This document shows, piece after piece, positions 23,624 to 35,998 of a DNA stretch of 64,000 nucleotides (the stretch's first letter is position 1; each line of letters begins with the position of its first letter). The position numbers were made by a program, and so were the translations under genes. A model generated the notes under the pieces. That model searched no databases and was not told where the DNA came from. It saw only the letters and a program-made list of their open reading frames with translations. The stretch comes from Nymphaea colorata (lineage: Eukaryota; Streptophyta; Magnoliopsida; Nymphaeales; Nymphaeaceae), in contig NC_045147.1 in the NCBI RefSeq assembly GCF_008831285.2, positions 17,338,854-17,402,853 of the forward strand, written 5' to 3'.

Positions 23624-26360
23624 ATGTCGTCTTCAAAATCACGGTATGAGTCTTCGACCTCGATTTGTTTCTGATTTCTTCTTTTTCGTGCGCATTGAAA
23701 TTTTAGCAGTGTTCTGCATAGCTGAAGAAAGTAGTCATATTCGATCAAAAGCTAGAACAATTTTGTTTGTTTTTGTGATGATCGATTTTTTATGGTGGAT
23801 CCATCCTTTTGAGTTTTTGATTTCGCTTCTTGATGATTAATATGTACATGGGCTTTCTGGTGGGTCTAGATCTGCCCCCTCTAAGATCGTTGGCAGAGTC
23901 TCCAGGGGATCTCCAGATTCTGGGTCGAATTCGACCCATTCAAAGACTTCCTCTGATAAATCAGCGAGGTTGGTAGATCGCAAATCTTCAAAAGTCACCA
24001 CCACCGCCACCGCCACAAACAACAATAACAGAAGCAACCACCTCAATAGCAGCACAGTTTCTGAGGTATAAACTTAGCCCATTTTCATTTGCTCTTTTGT
24101 TCCTTGATGGGAGGGGCTCATTTTGATGGAATTCTTCTGGGGTCTGTAGAAAAGGGCCGTGACGAAAGGGTCAGTGCTCCACGAGCAACTGGGTCAGGCC
24201 CAGGTGGATCTCAAGAAGGCCAAGGATCAGCTGGCTATGGCTGAGGATGCGAAGTCACGAGCTCTTGAAGAGCTCAGGGAGATGAAGAAGATGGCCGAGG
24301 AGGCGAACTTGAGGCTCAGCGAGGTTCTCTCGAAACAGAAGCATGTACAAGAGGATTCTGAGATGGCGAAACCCAGAGACGATGAACAGCGGGCAAGCAT
24401 CATGTCGGTACAAAAGAAGGAACAAGCTTGGCAGCTTGAGCTTGAGGAACTGCAGAAACAGCAGTCATTGGACTCTGCAGCATTGCTTGCAACTAAGCAG
24501 GATCTGGAGAGGGCGACCAAAGAGTTGTCTGTGGCATTGGAAGCAAAGGCTTTTGCTCTGAATCAGGCCGAGGAGGCTAGGAAGATGGCCGATGCAAATG
24601 CCAAGAGGATTCAGGATCTATCAGTCGAACTGGCATTTTTGACGGAATCTCGAGAGTCGGCATCTGATTCTCGGACGGCAGCCGAGAAAGGGAAGGAAAG
24701 AAAGGGAGAACCTGAAACAGTGACATTATTGGAGAACCTGAAGCTCGAGCTTATCAGCCTGAGAGATTCCGAGTCTCAGGCCAGAAGTTCATTGAGGGAA
24801 AGCAAGGAGAGAATCGAGATGCTTGAGGAAGAAATTGAGATTTCTAAGAAATCCGAAAGTAAGGTAATTGAATCAATGATCTCACTCACAGAACAGCTAG
24901 AGGATACGAAGATGTCGCTTCAAGATGCCAACCTTGAAATATCTTCTCTTAAGGAAAAGATGGAAGCGCTGGAGGCATCAGGCAGTCGGGGCAGCAAAGG
25001 TCTAGAAGTTTCTTACCATCATCTTGAGAAAGGGAACATTGATCTTCACAACATGGGTGAAACTATTGAAATTCTCAAGTTGGAGCTAGAAAAATCACGC
25101 AACGATTTGCTTCATGCACGAGAAGGTGAATTTTTAGCCGTTTCAAACATGCAGGCTCTAGCAGAGGAAGCAAGTTCGCTTAGAAATGAGCTTAGGTTGG
25201 CGACAGAGGCAGAGGAGAAGAGCAAGAAGGCCCTGGATGATCTGGCGGTGGTGCTTCATGAGGTCACCAACGAAGGGAACCGAGTGAAGGCAGAACTCGA
25301 ATCTATCCAGAAAGAATCAGAGAGCCTTAAGGTTGAACAACAGTTGTACAAGTCAACTACAAGTAACTCAGAAGATGAGGTTCAAGTAGAATTAAATGAA
25401 GCAAGGAAAGAAATCGATCGTTTGATGGGGGTGATTGAAAGGGCCAGATTAGATGCAGAGGATTCTACTTCCTCATGGAATGCAAAGGAAATGGGTTTTA
25501 TTAACTGTATCAAGATGTCAGAAGAAGAAATTGCCGCCGAGAAAGAAGAGAACCAGAAACTGATTGTTTCGCTTAGAGAAGCTAAGGAAGGAGCAAGAAT
25601 AGCAGAAATAGAGAAATGCAAGCTTATGGATTCCGTGAGACAAGCTGAGGTGGAAGCAAGTGCAGCCAGGCAAGCCTTTGAAGTTGTTAATGTTGAGAAC
25701 TCACGGCTTAGGAATGCCTTATCGGAGGTAGAGAGAGAGTTGGTGAGTGTAATTCATGAAAATGATTATCTTAAGGAAAGTGAAGCAGCAGCCCGTCAGA
25801 ATGTTGACAAGCTGATGAAGTTGCTGGATGCAGCAACAGTAGAAGACTCCAACAGAAGCTGCAGTTTGCCAAGTAAAATAAACCATGAGTTGCCGCACAG
25901 TGAAATAAGGCTGCTAGAAGACTGTGGAATTGAAGGGGCATCAAAAATGAAGTCGAAAGGGGCAGCAGAGTATCCTAAAACATCAGCCAAGGGGCTTCAT
26001 GATTCGAGACACATTGAAGTACCCTCAGCAGATGTTAAAACATATTCTGCTCGGCCTCTAAGTATTTCACCAAATGAAAATTCGAAAAACAAAGAATTGG
26101 TTTTGGATCCCCATGATCCTGATGATATATCAGAAATAGATGACTTTGAACCACAATATGAATCAATAGATAAGATGTCTGATTTGTCACCGAACAGGAC
26201 GGATGATGGAGAAACTTTGAATTTTGATGACTATGACCACGTGACTTGTTCCCAGCTGGAAGAGATGGATGAAAACAAAGTGCCTCCTGCTATACAGAAA
26301 AAGAAAAAGGCATTGCTACGGCGTTTTGGGGACATGTTGAAGAAAAAAGGGAAATCATAA
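23624..26360 (+). CDS. WEB-family coiled-coil protein (At1g65010/At5g16730-like)
   Basis: Three exons: 23624-23643, 23870-24065 and 24150-26360, giving 808 residues. Residues 1-72 are a Ser/Thr/Asn-rich, basic leader (it includes KVTTTATATNNNNRSN), which in Arabidopsis relatives is annotated as a plastid transit peptide; I see no independent proof of targeting. From about residue 78 to 630 it is nearly continuous coiled coil, with family blocks LGQAQVDLKKAKDQLAMAED, ALNQAEEARKMADANAKRI, LDDLAVVLHEVTNEGNRVK, LNEARKEIDRLMGVIERA and VIHENDYLKESEAAARQNVD. The acidic tail (DPHDPDDISEIDDFEPQYES) precedes the conserved basic end KKKKALLRRFGDMLKKKGKS. Known WEB relatives take part in chloroplast photorelocation movement, but this subfamily's role is not established. 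The tiny 20-base first coding exon with a phase-2 junction is easily missed by gene finders. Confidence 0.93.
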
Positions 26361-28425
26361 ATAAGACTTCCAACGATAGATACTAACAGAGTTATTCATG
26401 CTCGTCTTCAGGTGATGGTTTCAGTCTTTCACGAAAAACTTTTGGAAGTAGCAGTTCTACAACCACCACCTATTCTGTTTGATATGCCATTTTTCATGGA
26501 CACAAATGATCATTTTGTTTTCAGAGAAAATGTTTGTTTTCAGTTCTAGTCTTTACTGAAGATGTCACTGCATGAATATGGGTCATCTGGCTCTCTCAAT
26601 CTCATATTGAAGTTTAGATGTTCTAGAGCACGGTCCGCTTTAGAGTGGAGCTTCCTGCTTGCACACGGTATCCTTTCTTCTCCACACTGTCATTGTTTTC
26701 CCTAAAGGATTTCATTGAACATCTACCAGATTCGAAAATTAGATGAAGAATGCGACTCAGAACTTCCACATTTGCAGTGATGCAGCCACACATCTGGAAC
26801 GCTCACCTGTCAATTGCTTATTTCTCTTTAATCTTCAGAATGCAAAAATTACAGATCTAAATTACAAACCAGGTCAGGTGTACGCTATGCTTCTGGAAGC
26901 ATGTTCACTACACAAATGCTGATATAGGTTCAATTTCTTGACAAAAAGCATCCAGTACTTTATGCATCTGGAGAATCCTTTTAGGTCATTATGGTACTTG
27001 TCACATTTTTGGCTGCTGTGATACTAAATGGCAGGAAGCACCGACGCTTTGAACTTCCATGGTTCTTCATTTGTAAACTAGTGGGAGATAGCTTTTGGAA
27101 AGTCATTTGGGTCTGAGCATCCATTGTTTGCACCTGAGAACGACATGGATTTGAGTAGATTGGTGGAGAAAATGGCATGTAAGAAGCTCGTGAAATTGAT
27201 CGTTTATTTTTCATGCTGTTTATTCATTCGTTTCTGTCAATTGTCCCTTGTGCTCATGAGATGTTCATTCCTGATTCACAGTAGCTGTATGTGTCCAGTT
27301 CCCTGTTTACCTGTGTAACCTTAACGACATTTATCAAAATTTTCTTGCAAATACATTCAATAAACATGCATTGACTGTTCATCTACATCTGATCATGATG
27401 TTGGATGTACTCTGTATATGTACATGTGTGCCTTTGATGATCCACCGTTAACAAGTTATTATTGGTATCTCCATATTGAATTTTGTGCTAAAAGTAAAAT
27501 TTTGTCATAGTTGTCCATTCCCAGTGGTGACAGACCTTGATATGCGAAGGACAGTGCAAGTGATTCTGATGTCTCAAGAAGCTTCGGCCTTTTCCCAAGC
27601 TGTACCTGACCATGGGGCCTGTTCGTCTGGTTGATGACCAGGTCCTTCGTCCTATTCATCTGGCAAATTTGTCGTGGGGAATAGCCAGCTCCATGTGCTT
27701 CAAACAGTGAAAAATAAATAGATATTCCTCTTTTCCTGTTTTACCAACTGGAAGCTCCAGGCCGAATAACACTAGGTGTTGCTGAATCAGATAAATGATA
27801 AATTCCAAGCCTGGTCTTTCAAATAACCGCCTTCGGTGCCTAATATAAAGTAAAAGAACGACAATTTCCTAAAGCGAGCAGTTGTTTTGTCAAGTACAGG
27901 ACACTATGGAGCCATAATGACTACTGTTAAGGCCACCCAAGAAGGCTAGCATGGCTGATTGTCACTCTTCCCAACTCTTCCACAAGGTGAAGCTGTAGGA
28001 CAAAGCTGCTTTTTTCCTTAGGTTTGTAGCGCATTCAAGATTGATACACAGACTGGTTCAGAGAAAGCGAAGTTACTAGTGATTTTGAGTGGACTGAACT
28101 GACCTGAAGTAGCTGATACTCACCCATCTGTGGATTCATATTTTGGATGTTTTGATTGAATGTATTTAATTAAAGAACAAAAGGAAACAGCAGAATTGTA
28201 ATTCTGACGATGAAACAGAAAAGAAAGAACAGGAAGGAAAGGAAAAATGGGACCGGGGCTCCGGATCAAAATAAGAGAAACTGATCTTTTTTCCTCATCC
28301 CGCGAAAGCAAGTTTTGGAGGATGCTTATAAAAAACAAGTTCAGTTGAATATTTAAAAACTGTTATGTTACAAAATCTTTATTGGTATATGTATATGGGA
28401 AAGGTCAATGCTGCTATATCAGATA
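26361..28425. other. 3' flank of the WEB gene and intergenic sequence
   Basis: The first several hundred bases are likely 3' UTR of the WEB gene. A number of short frames are present, none with a recognisable motif. No repeat with clear ends was found before 28430. Confidence 0.45.
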
Positions 28426-28429
28426 GCTA

Positions 28430-28590
28430 TTAGAAGTTTAAAATTTAAAAATTTACCATTAAAAGGACCATAGATCGTCACTAAAGTTATCATAAACTAT
28501 GTTGATACTAATTTAGTGATTGTTGTTTAGTGATTGCTTTTTAAATTTTAACTATCTAGCACCCGACAATAGTGAATTTTCATATATATA
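28430..28590. repeat. MITE-like element related to the 13.5 kb repeat
   Basis: AGTTTAAAATTTAAAAATTT at the left is mirrored by TTTTTAAATTTTAACTATCT at the right, giving imperfect inverted termini around about 130 bp. The core GTCACTAAAGTTATCATAAAC near 28495 is nearly the reverse complement of a segment at 13890-13910. A TA microsatellite follows at about 28582-28596. It is small and non-coding, consistent with a miniature inverted-repeat element. Confidence 0.6.
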
Positions 28591-28596
28591 TATATA

Positions 28597-29689
28597 GCCG
28601 ACTACTGTTGTGACAAGATGAATATTATTGTTTTATTTGTATCACTAAAAACTATTGCAAAGGTCCAAACTTATATTGACATGGAAAAGTGGAAAGCAAG
28701 TACATCACTGACCGGCAAGTTTTTAAATATTAAATATGAAAGAAAGGAACTTGTCGCACGAAATCATGTTAGGCGTATATATGTTTGCCAAAGTTTGATA
28801 TACGATAGCAACTGGAATATATCGAGTAAAAAATCATGTTTTTTTTTTTTTTGTTACGGAAATTGAGTTTTCGGTGATAAACGTATGGTGGTCCAGGCTT
28901 TTTATCTTCATATGAAAATACAACTTTATGAAAACTAGATTTTCACAAAATAGTGTTTTTATGCCGTACAAATACCTAAAAACCTAGAAACGACCTGCAA
29001 GCTTTGGAGATTTACAAGTTACTTTTTATTTTATCGGGAATTCTTTTTCGGTTAAAAGAAGCCTAAATTCTAACACTGCTACTTGTCAATTTATACCATT
29101 TGGTAGCTTCGATGGTTAATAAATTAATTCGTAGACTGGTTGCAAAATAAGTACGATTATAAAAGGTATGAAACAAATCATTTAGTTTGATATGAGCAAA
29201 TCAATATTACTTTAAGAACACGATTATGTATTGAGATAATAATATGAAACAAAAGGTTAGTTCGAATTTGATCTTATTCCTATGTTATTTATGAGAGGTC
29301 GATTTCAATGTCACAAGCAACCCGTTTTTCTTACACAACATCAGTTTGAATATTTATAAGTATGAAGAGAAAAGGATCGTTTTCGTTATTTACAAGAAAA
29401 AAACTGGGATTGAGACACATCGGAGGCGGTTGTGGAGAAATAATGAGTTGGGGAGAGAGTTTTATGGGATTTAGGGGAAATAGTGCAGGGGTTTAGGGCA
29501 AGATTCTTTGCATAGAAGGGTGGGTGGGGGCGATCTCCTGGAGACCGTTGGATCTTTTTTTATTTGATTATTATTCTTTTGGAGAGGCTGAAGGTCTCTT
29601 CTTCGCCGTTCTTCTCGGATTCGTGTTGCTCTCAGTCAGAGTAAAGCCGCCTTGTGGTGGAGAGGGAGAGAGAGAGAGAGTGGCCACCA
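28597..29689. promoter_or_regulatory. Upstream region of COX6B
   Basis: AT-rich to about 29400, then more GC-rich toward the start codon, with a GA microsatellite (about 29661-29680) in the presumed 5' leader. No other gene is supported. Confidence 0.4.
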
Positions 29690-32600
29690 ATGGCGGAAGC
29701 GGAGCAGAAGGTTGCCGATAACAAGGTACGGCCTTGCTTCCCAATCAGATCTACCGAGCTCTGGATGAACCCTTATGCTTTTCTCTTCCTTTTTCCGTTG
29801 CTTGTCCCCATTCCTATTTTTAGGGAACCGTAGAAAATAGGGTGCTTTCATTCTGATCTGCAGAACTTAATGAGAGTCGTACCCTCCCCACTTCTCTTTT
29901 TTTCTCAACAGTCTGTATATGTTGTGTGATTGGCACGTTGTCCCTGCCGCGATCGTGACATTTTTCGTGTCATGAGGACGGCATTTACGTCTCGAGATTG
30001 GTTTCTCCGCAAAGTCTTGTGCTGATCTGATGTTTGCGTGTTTTTCCCAATTGAATCGACTGATGCAGTTCTATTAGATGATTTCTCTTCTATTTTTCAC
30101 ATTGAATTTAGGATTGAATTGTTCTAGTGAGGTGTGTTGATTCCACCTCAACCGGTGGTCTTCGTCCTCTGATAATGAGCGTAATTGAACGATCTTACAG
30201 AGGACATAAAAAGCGAAATCATGTGCTAATGATTTTCTTTTATCTGAATTTCTCTGGGGATGCGTTTGAACCTTGAATAGAGGGAGATCTTGGATAATGG
30301 GATCTCTGTTGAAACATGCCAATGGATCAATTACAATGTCAAATCGCAATATCTGAGTTCTTCTGAGGCTCAATCTACAACAAAGTTTACTGCTTTCTTG
30401 CGGAACCCGTGAGCAGGTAATCCTCGGTTGTGTAAACAAGGGAAGAGAAAAAGATAAGGAAAATTTCTAATTCAACTTGTGATGGGTTTTTCCTCAGACC
30501 TGATATGTCCTCTATCATTGCTAGAGAGCTTCGACAGGAAATACTGCTTGAGTTGGAAGCAGAATAAAACTGATATTTTCATCTGTATTGCAAAATAAAT
30601 CTGCATGGTGTTTATCTAGGATATGGACCAAAAGCACGGAATGAATTTCCAAAACAAACACAATGTTCTTATACTTGCTATGAACATAAGGTGAGGTGGT
30701 CCTCATGAGACTTTGAAGAAACAAGCTAGTTCAAATTTTTTGCTACCTTTAATTTTAACCACTTAACGAAGATTGATTTATCTTGTTCATGTTATTGGAA
30801 GTAACTGTTTCTGAATCTAATTCCTGTCTGGATATGATATGTATCTTATACTAGTAATTATGCCTTTGTCCATTTACCAAAGACCGACAAATGTGGCGGA
30901 CACTGTTTGTACCAGTCATTCTTGAATGTGACAATTTTTTGGAAGAGATACTACATGGTAGATTCTCTAGATCATGAATTCAGATAAATGATAACCACTG
31001 ACCTATATTGCCACATGAAACGGTTAGGCAAGGCTAGTTTCTGTGAGTAGGCAGCTATAAGATTGGGTTTTCTGTTGTTCACTCAAAGGAACTAATGCTC
31101 TATTTCTGTACAGATTTTCACCCTCCACGTCATGCTCATTCTTCTTGCCTCAGCATTTAACTGTACTCTATCGCAACTAACTCTTTTGAGTTTTAAAACC
31201 GAAATTGTGGTTGACATAAGTGGTTAGAGTGAGTGGGAATCCATGTTTGGAAAGAAGAAGAGGAAGTTGTTCTCAATTGTGTCTAATTTTCAGTTGAGAT
31301 TCTTGAGAATCTCCTCACCCATGAGCTTTCATTTTTTTTTTCAATGGAGCTTGGATATCAACTTTGTTATGCTTTTTGCTCTTACTTGGATCAGAACGCC
31401 TTTGCATTTACATCTCTTCCCATGTAATCTCCTCATCACTGTCTGCATGATACCTACTCCCCTGAAATCTAAAGAATTGAAACCACATTGTCTTATTCTG
31501 GCTCTTGTACTGCTTCCAGCTTTTAGGCCCTTCCTCTGGCATTTGCAATCAAGATACTCTACCATACAAAAACGAAGTTAGTGTTGAAAGCCACTGAGGT
31601 GCCTTTCCTATATTTTTATTTCTGTTGAAGAGTACTTCCAGGATACAAGTCTTTGCAAACCGTTGGCTACTAATATAGTCCCTGCATATTACCACTTTTT
31701 GGGATTTGCATATTGCATTCGAGAGCTCTAAATCTGCCCTGTATTGCCACCGTCAATCTTAAAGGTTAACTTAATCAAACAAAAAAATAAATTCCTATTA
31801 TGACTCCTTTTAAGAAAGTCGTTTTCACCATGAAGTTCTTTTAATTTACTGAATTTTTAAGTTTTAATTGAGTTGTCCTTTTATTCTTACGTCCATCCAA
31901 TTTGCATGTGCATACCTTGTTATGTAATTTAGACATTTGTGTCTTGTTTGTTCAAATATTAGGCACTTTCATCCAAGATCAACCACGTTAATCTCTCTCT
32001 CTCTCGCAAAATAAGTAGTTGGACACAAGTCATACAAGTTCAGAAAATGACTAATTGGGACTAGTTGTTCTGGCTCAGTTCAAGTAGGGTGACTATAAAT
32101 AAATAAATGCATATATTTATATGGAAGTAAATACAGAAACATACAGATCCATACACACAATACACATATCTATATTTATAGGATAGAGATTAATTAGGCG
32201 ACCAACAATAGGCTAACTAATTGACTAGTCTGACCAGCTAGTATTTGGTTTGAGACACAGGGTTGACAGCCAACTCAACCAACTAGTTGGAAACTTGGAA
32301 CTAGACAGTGGATTAGTCAACATTTTGACAATTAAGTGCTCTTTCTTATTAAACTTCTTCGTTTCATGCTGGTTGCAGCCAACTCTTCTGGAAGACTATT
32401 TCGTGGTGCAAGATCCGCCTAAGCCTACTGTTGATTCTGGTGCTGGTGCAGTGAAGATAAGTCAGGTATTCTGTTGTATGACATTTATTGTTTTGTACCC
32501 AAAAATTATATCAGGAATCTTATCGATATGTGTATCTGCGTAAGAGGCATGGCCATACCACCTGGCACCAGCAGTTTCTATATCCAGTAGAATCCAATTG

Positions 32601-35600
32601 TTTGGATGTTAACCTTTGGATTTGGTCTGAATTTTTTGTTAGAAAATGCATCAACGACTTCAACTAATTTACATGTGATCCAGTTTGAATATCTATGAGA
32701 ACATGTATGATCCCATTTCGTTTTCTTACTAAAATTCAACCAATCAGGGTCATATATACTTCAGTTAGTATCTGGATCTGTTACCCCTGTGGCCTGCCAC
32801 CTTTAAATAGCAGCTTCAAAATAAGTACACCAGGCTAGCACATATACTAACATTATATAGTTCATCTCCTGGAAGTATCATCTTGTTCATCTCCTACTCT
32901 TTCCCCATATTGATTTATTTACTTTGTGCTAGCATTGTAGTGGTACTTGTTCTGATCTTCTGATTGCTGACATACTACAGGAGAATGAGCATCAAGAGAA
33001 AGTAGTAGATGCAGTCATAGAAACAATGGAAGAAAATAAAATTGATGCTGCTACACAAATAACAACGGTGGAACCTGTTCCTGTTTCTGTTGACACTACT
33101 CCAGAAGTAGCAATGGAGAAAGCTGATCTTGTTGCTGCTGCAGATGTATCAGCAGAGAAACCTGATCTTGTTGCTGATGTTGTCACAGAAATAACTATAG
33201 CAAATCCTGATGATGTTTCTGCAGATGAAAGTAATGATGATTCTGAGCCACAAGAAACTGATGATTCAGCGCCAGTTATCAAGGTAATATAATACAGTCT
33301 TCAATGTTATGATTATCATTTATTCTTAAGCCAGTCATTGCTTAATATTAATGCAACTATAACTCTGAATTTCAGGTTGAGACAGCACCAGCAGACTTCC
33401 GGTTTCCTACAACAAACCAAACAAGACACTGCTTTACCCGCTATATTGAGTATCACAGGTGAGCTAGTTATGTAGACCATTTGTTATTTTCCCTGCATCC
33501 AGTTTCACTTTTGTCGGTTCACACAATTAATTGCTTAATGTGCCGATTGAATTGTGCTGGCTTGCTTGATAACAAGATCTTTTGTCATGTTATCGATCAA
33601 TAAATTGTACATTGCAGGTGCATAGCTGCAAAAGGAGAAGATGCTGCTGAGTGTGATAAGTTTGCAAAGTATTATCGATCTCTTTGCCCTGGTGAATGGG
33701 TATGCTATTATCTTGAACTTTGTTTAAACTGTGTATTTTACTACCTCCTTATATGGTGGCATTGCTGTGCTTTTTCTTTAATAACCTTTCAAATTGCTGT
33801 TGGATTGCTGCCTACGTTAGTCTGCTGAAAATCTTTGGTGATTCATAACCTGAGTTTGTGAGGCTCAGAACCAAAAAGTAATGGCCTGCATCAGTGAGGC
33901 TCGTACCCTACTTTTTGTTTCAAAACTTTCCTATCCTGCATTGGCACCTGAAGCCCATAATGCACAAATGCATAAGATGGTTATGGGCCTTATGGCTTCA
34001 AAATTTTGATTCAATGTTCAACTATCCTCTAGTGTCATACTGCAATTTTAAGATCAATGATAAGTTAACATGAACATTTCCAGGTGCTAGGGTCAAGATT
34101 TAAACATGCCAGTTTGACTTTCACTATATATTATCTATACAATATACATACAAATCAATTATGTCACATATACTTTCCGCCTAGCATGTGTTATGTGTCC
34201 CATGCCATGCCAAATATCTTGGCATTGTGACAGTGGTGGACCACAAACTCCACAAAGTAGTCTACAGCTAACATCTTACTCCTAACTTCACTTTCTTCTG
34301 TACCCTTGATCTTTTTATTGCACTGACATTTTTGTTTACTCAATGAGTAACGTGCATTATTTTTTCCTTAGATTTGTTAAATGTGTACTACTCATATAGC
34401 GGTGTTAAATAATCTGCAATTAAGATGCTAGCTTCGCTTTTTTTCAGAAGAAGAATTTTAATATTCTTATTTGGTATGTACATGCATGAAATACCACACT
34501 CATTACAGTTTGGCTTCATTACGTGAGCCACTGTAGGTATCTATTCAGTGTCTCAGAAACATAGAGAAGAAAAGCAAAATATGTGATAATCATATCTGGA
34601 TCGTGTAAAACTTTAAAACTTCAAACAAGCTCAAATTTGAATCTGAGTTTGTGAAATCTCATGCTTGAATGACATTAACGCTTGAACTTGAATCCTATAG
34701 TTCCTACACCTGAGCTTGATTTAAGGAAATCGAGTAACTCAAACTTGCCTGGAGTTCGACCCAGTTAAAGCTCAGCTCAAGCTCGAGTCACATAATAAAT
34801 GAGTTAAGGTTTATCTCATAAACTGAACTTGGAGCTGGGATGACCTCACACTTGCTCACTGAAGCTTGACTAGACTTGTAACAGGAACACAGTTTTTTCT
34901 TTAATATTTCACAAAGTAATGTTGGTATTGTAGCATCTATGCTCTATTGAGGGCATTACATTTTCAAAATATTGCTTGGTCCTCTTATATATCTTTGAGA
35001 AAAATAAAAGACTTGAATCGTCTTGGCTTGGGCCGATACCAAGCATTGTTCAGCTCAGTAAGGCCAAACTTGAGCCACAACTCCTGTTCAAGCCTAGTTA
35101 CCCCTTTTCTTTAGCTTGTTTAGGTAGTCCTAGACTTAAACCATTTGCGCCTTTTCACACCTTTTCCTTTTCATTTTATTGTTTTGCTTTCTTCCGTTTA
35201 CGGCCCTTTTGAATTAAAAAACTTTTCAATCGATTATCATCATTTACTATTTTTTGCCTTTCTTGTTGCTATATTTTTGTTGCGGTCACTTGCAAATCAC
35301 TGGCCTTGGATGTCAAATGTTTTGCCTCGTATGTCTTGCATTCATGTGTACATGTGTATGCGGTTGTCGATTCTTGTCTAGCATTGTCATGCATGGGAAA
35401 GGCGACAGGAGCAAAAGGAAAATGATTAGCAGCATTGAATTGATTAGAAGTGGTGACATCCTAGTCATACATATAACTAGCATTCTGTATAGAAACATTA
35501 GAAACTTTGCAAATAGCTGCATCCTTGTGAAGGTGGTATTATTTGAATGTGTAAAGTTTTTTGAGGTCACAAAAGCTCCTATTTGCCAGTATTGTTGCCT

Positions 35601-35998
35601 TACTAATTATGAATTTTTATCTTGGCACTAAAACAAGCAAAAAGAGGACCTAAGTTATCCCTATAAGGCTACAAGTAATTATAAACTTTCATAAACGTGA
35701 TTATTTTTCGAAGATTGTGATCATTTCAATCAAGTTAATGCTGCTCAAAGGGTTTTAAGATCTGATTTAATTGACCCACACAGGTCTATATCTTTGTCTG
35801 CATGACTTGTACCACACATGTCCATGTATGATGCCCATAGAAGTTTGTTGATTTGAAAGAATCTTGTATATATGTCTCCTTGATTGTCACGTAACTTCTT
35901 TATGCCGTGTTGTTTATTTTATGTACGATCATTTTTGTATGCAGATTGATAAGTGGAACGAGCAGAGAGAGAATGGCACATTCCCCGGCCCGTTGTAA
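29690..35998 (+). CDS. COX6B: Cytochrome c oxidase subunit 6b, plant long form
   Basis: Six exons: 29690-29725, 32379-32465, 32981-33283, 33376-33458, 33618-33699 and 35945-35998, giving 214 residues. It is a small subunit of mitochondrial complex IV on the intermembrane-space side. The C-terminal CHCH domain starts at VETAPADFRFPTTNQTRHC; its four cysteines at 161, 171, 182 and 193 form CX9C and CX10C, the COX6B pattern recognised by the MIA40 oxidative import route. The end WNEQRENGTFPGPL is family-typical. Residues 1-142 are an acidic, Ala/Val/Glu/Asp-rich extension with a short internal repeat (EKADLVAAADVSAEKPDLVA), a known feature of the long plant COX6b-1 type and absent from short forms. 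Introns 1 (2653 bases) and 5 (2245 bases) are large; intron 5 carries a copy of the CTCGAG-rich repeat. Confidence 0.97.
34610..34870. repeat. CTCGAG-rich dispersed repeat in COX6B intron 5
   Basis: Words such as GCTCAAGCTCGAGTCAC and GAGTTCGACCCAG resemble the repeats at 40-310 and 2535-2645. Boundaries are approximate. It sits inside the intron and does not disturb the splice sites. Confidence 0.4.
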
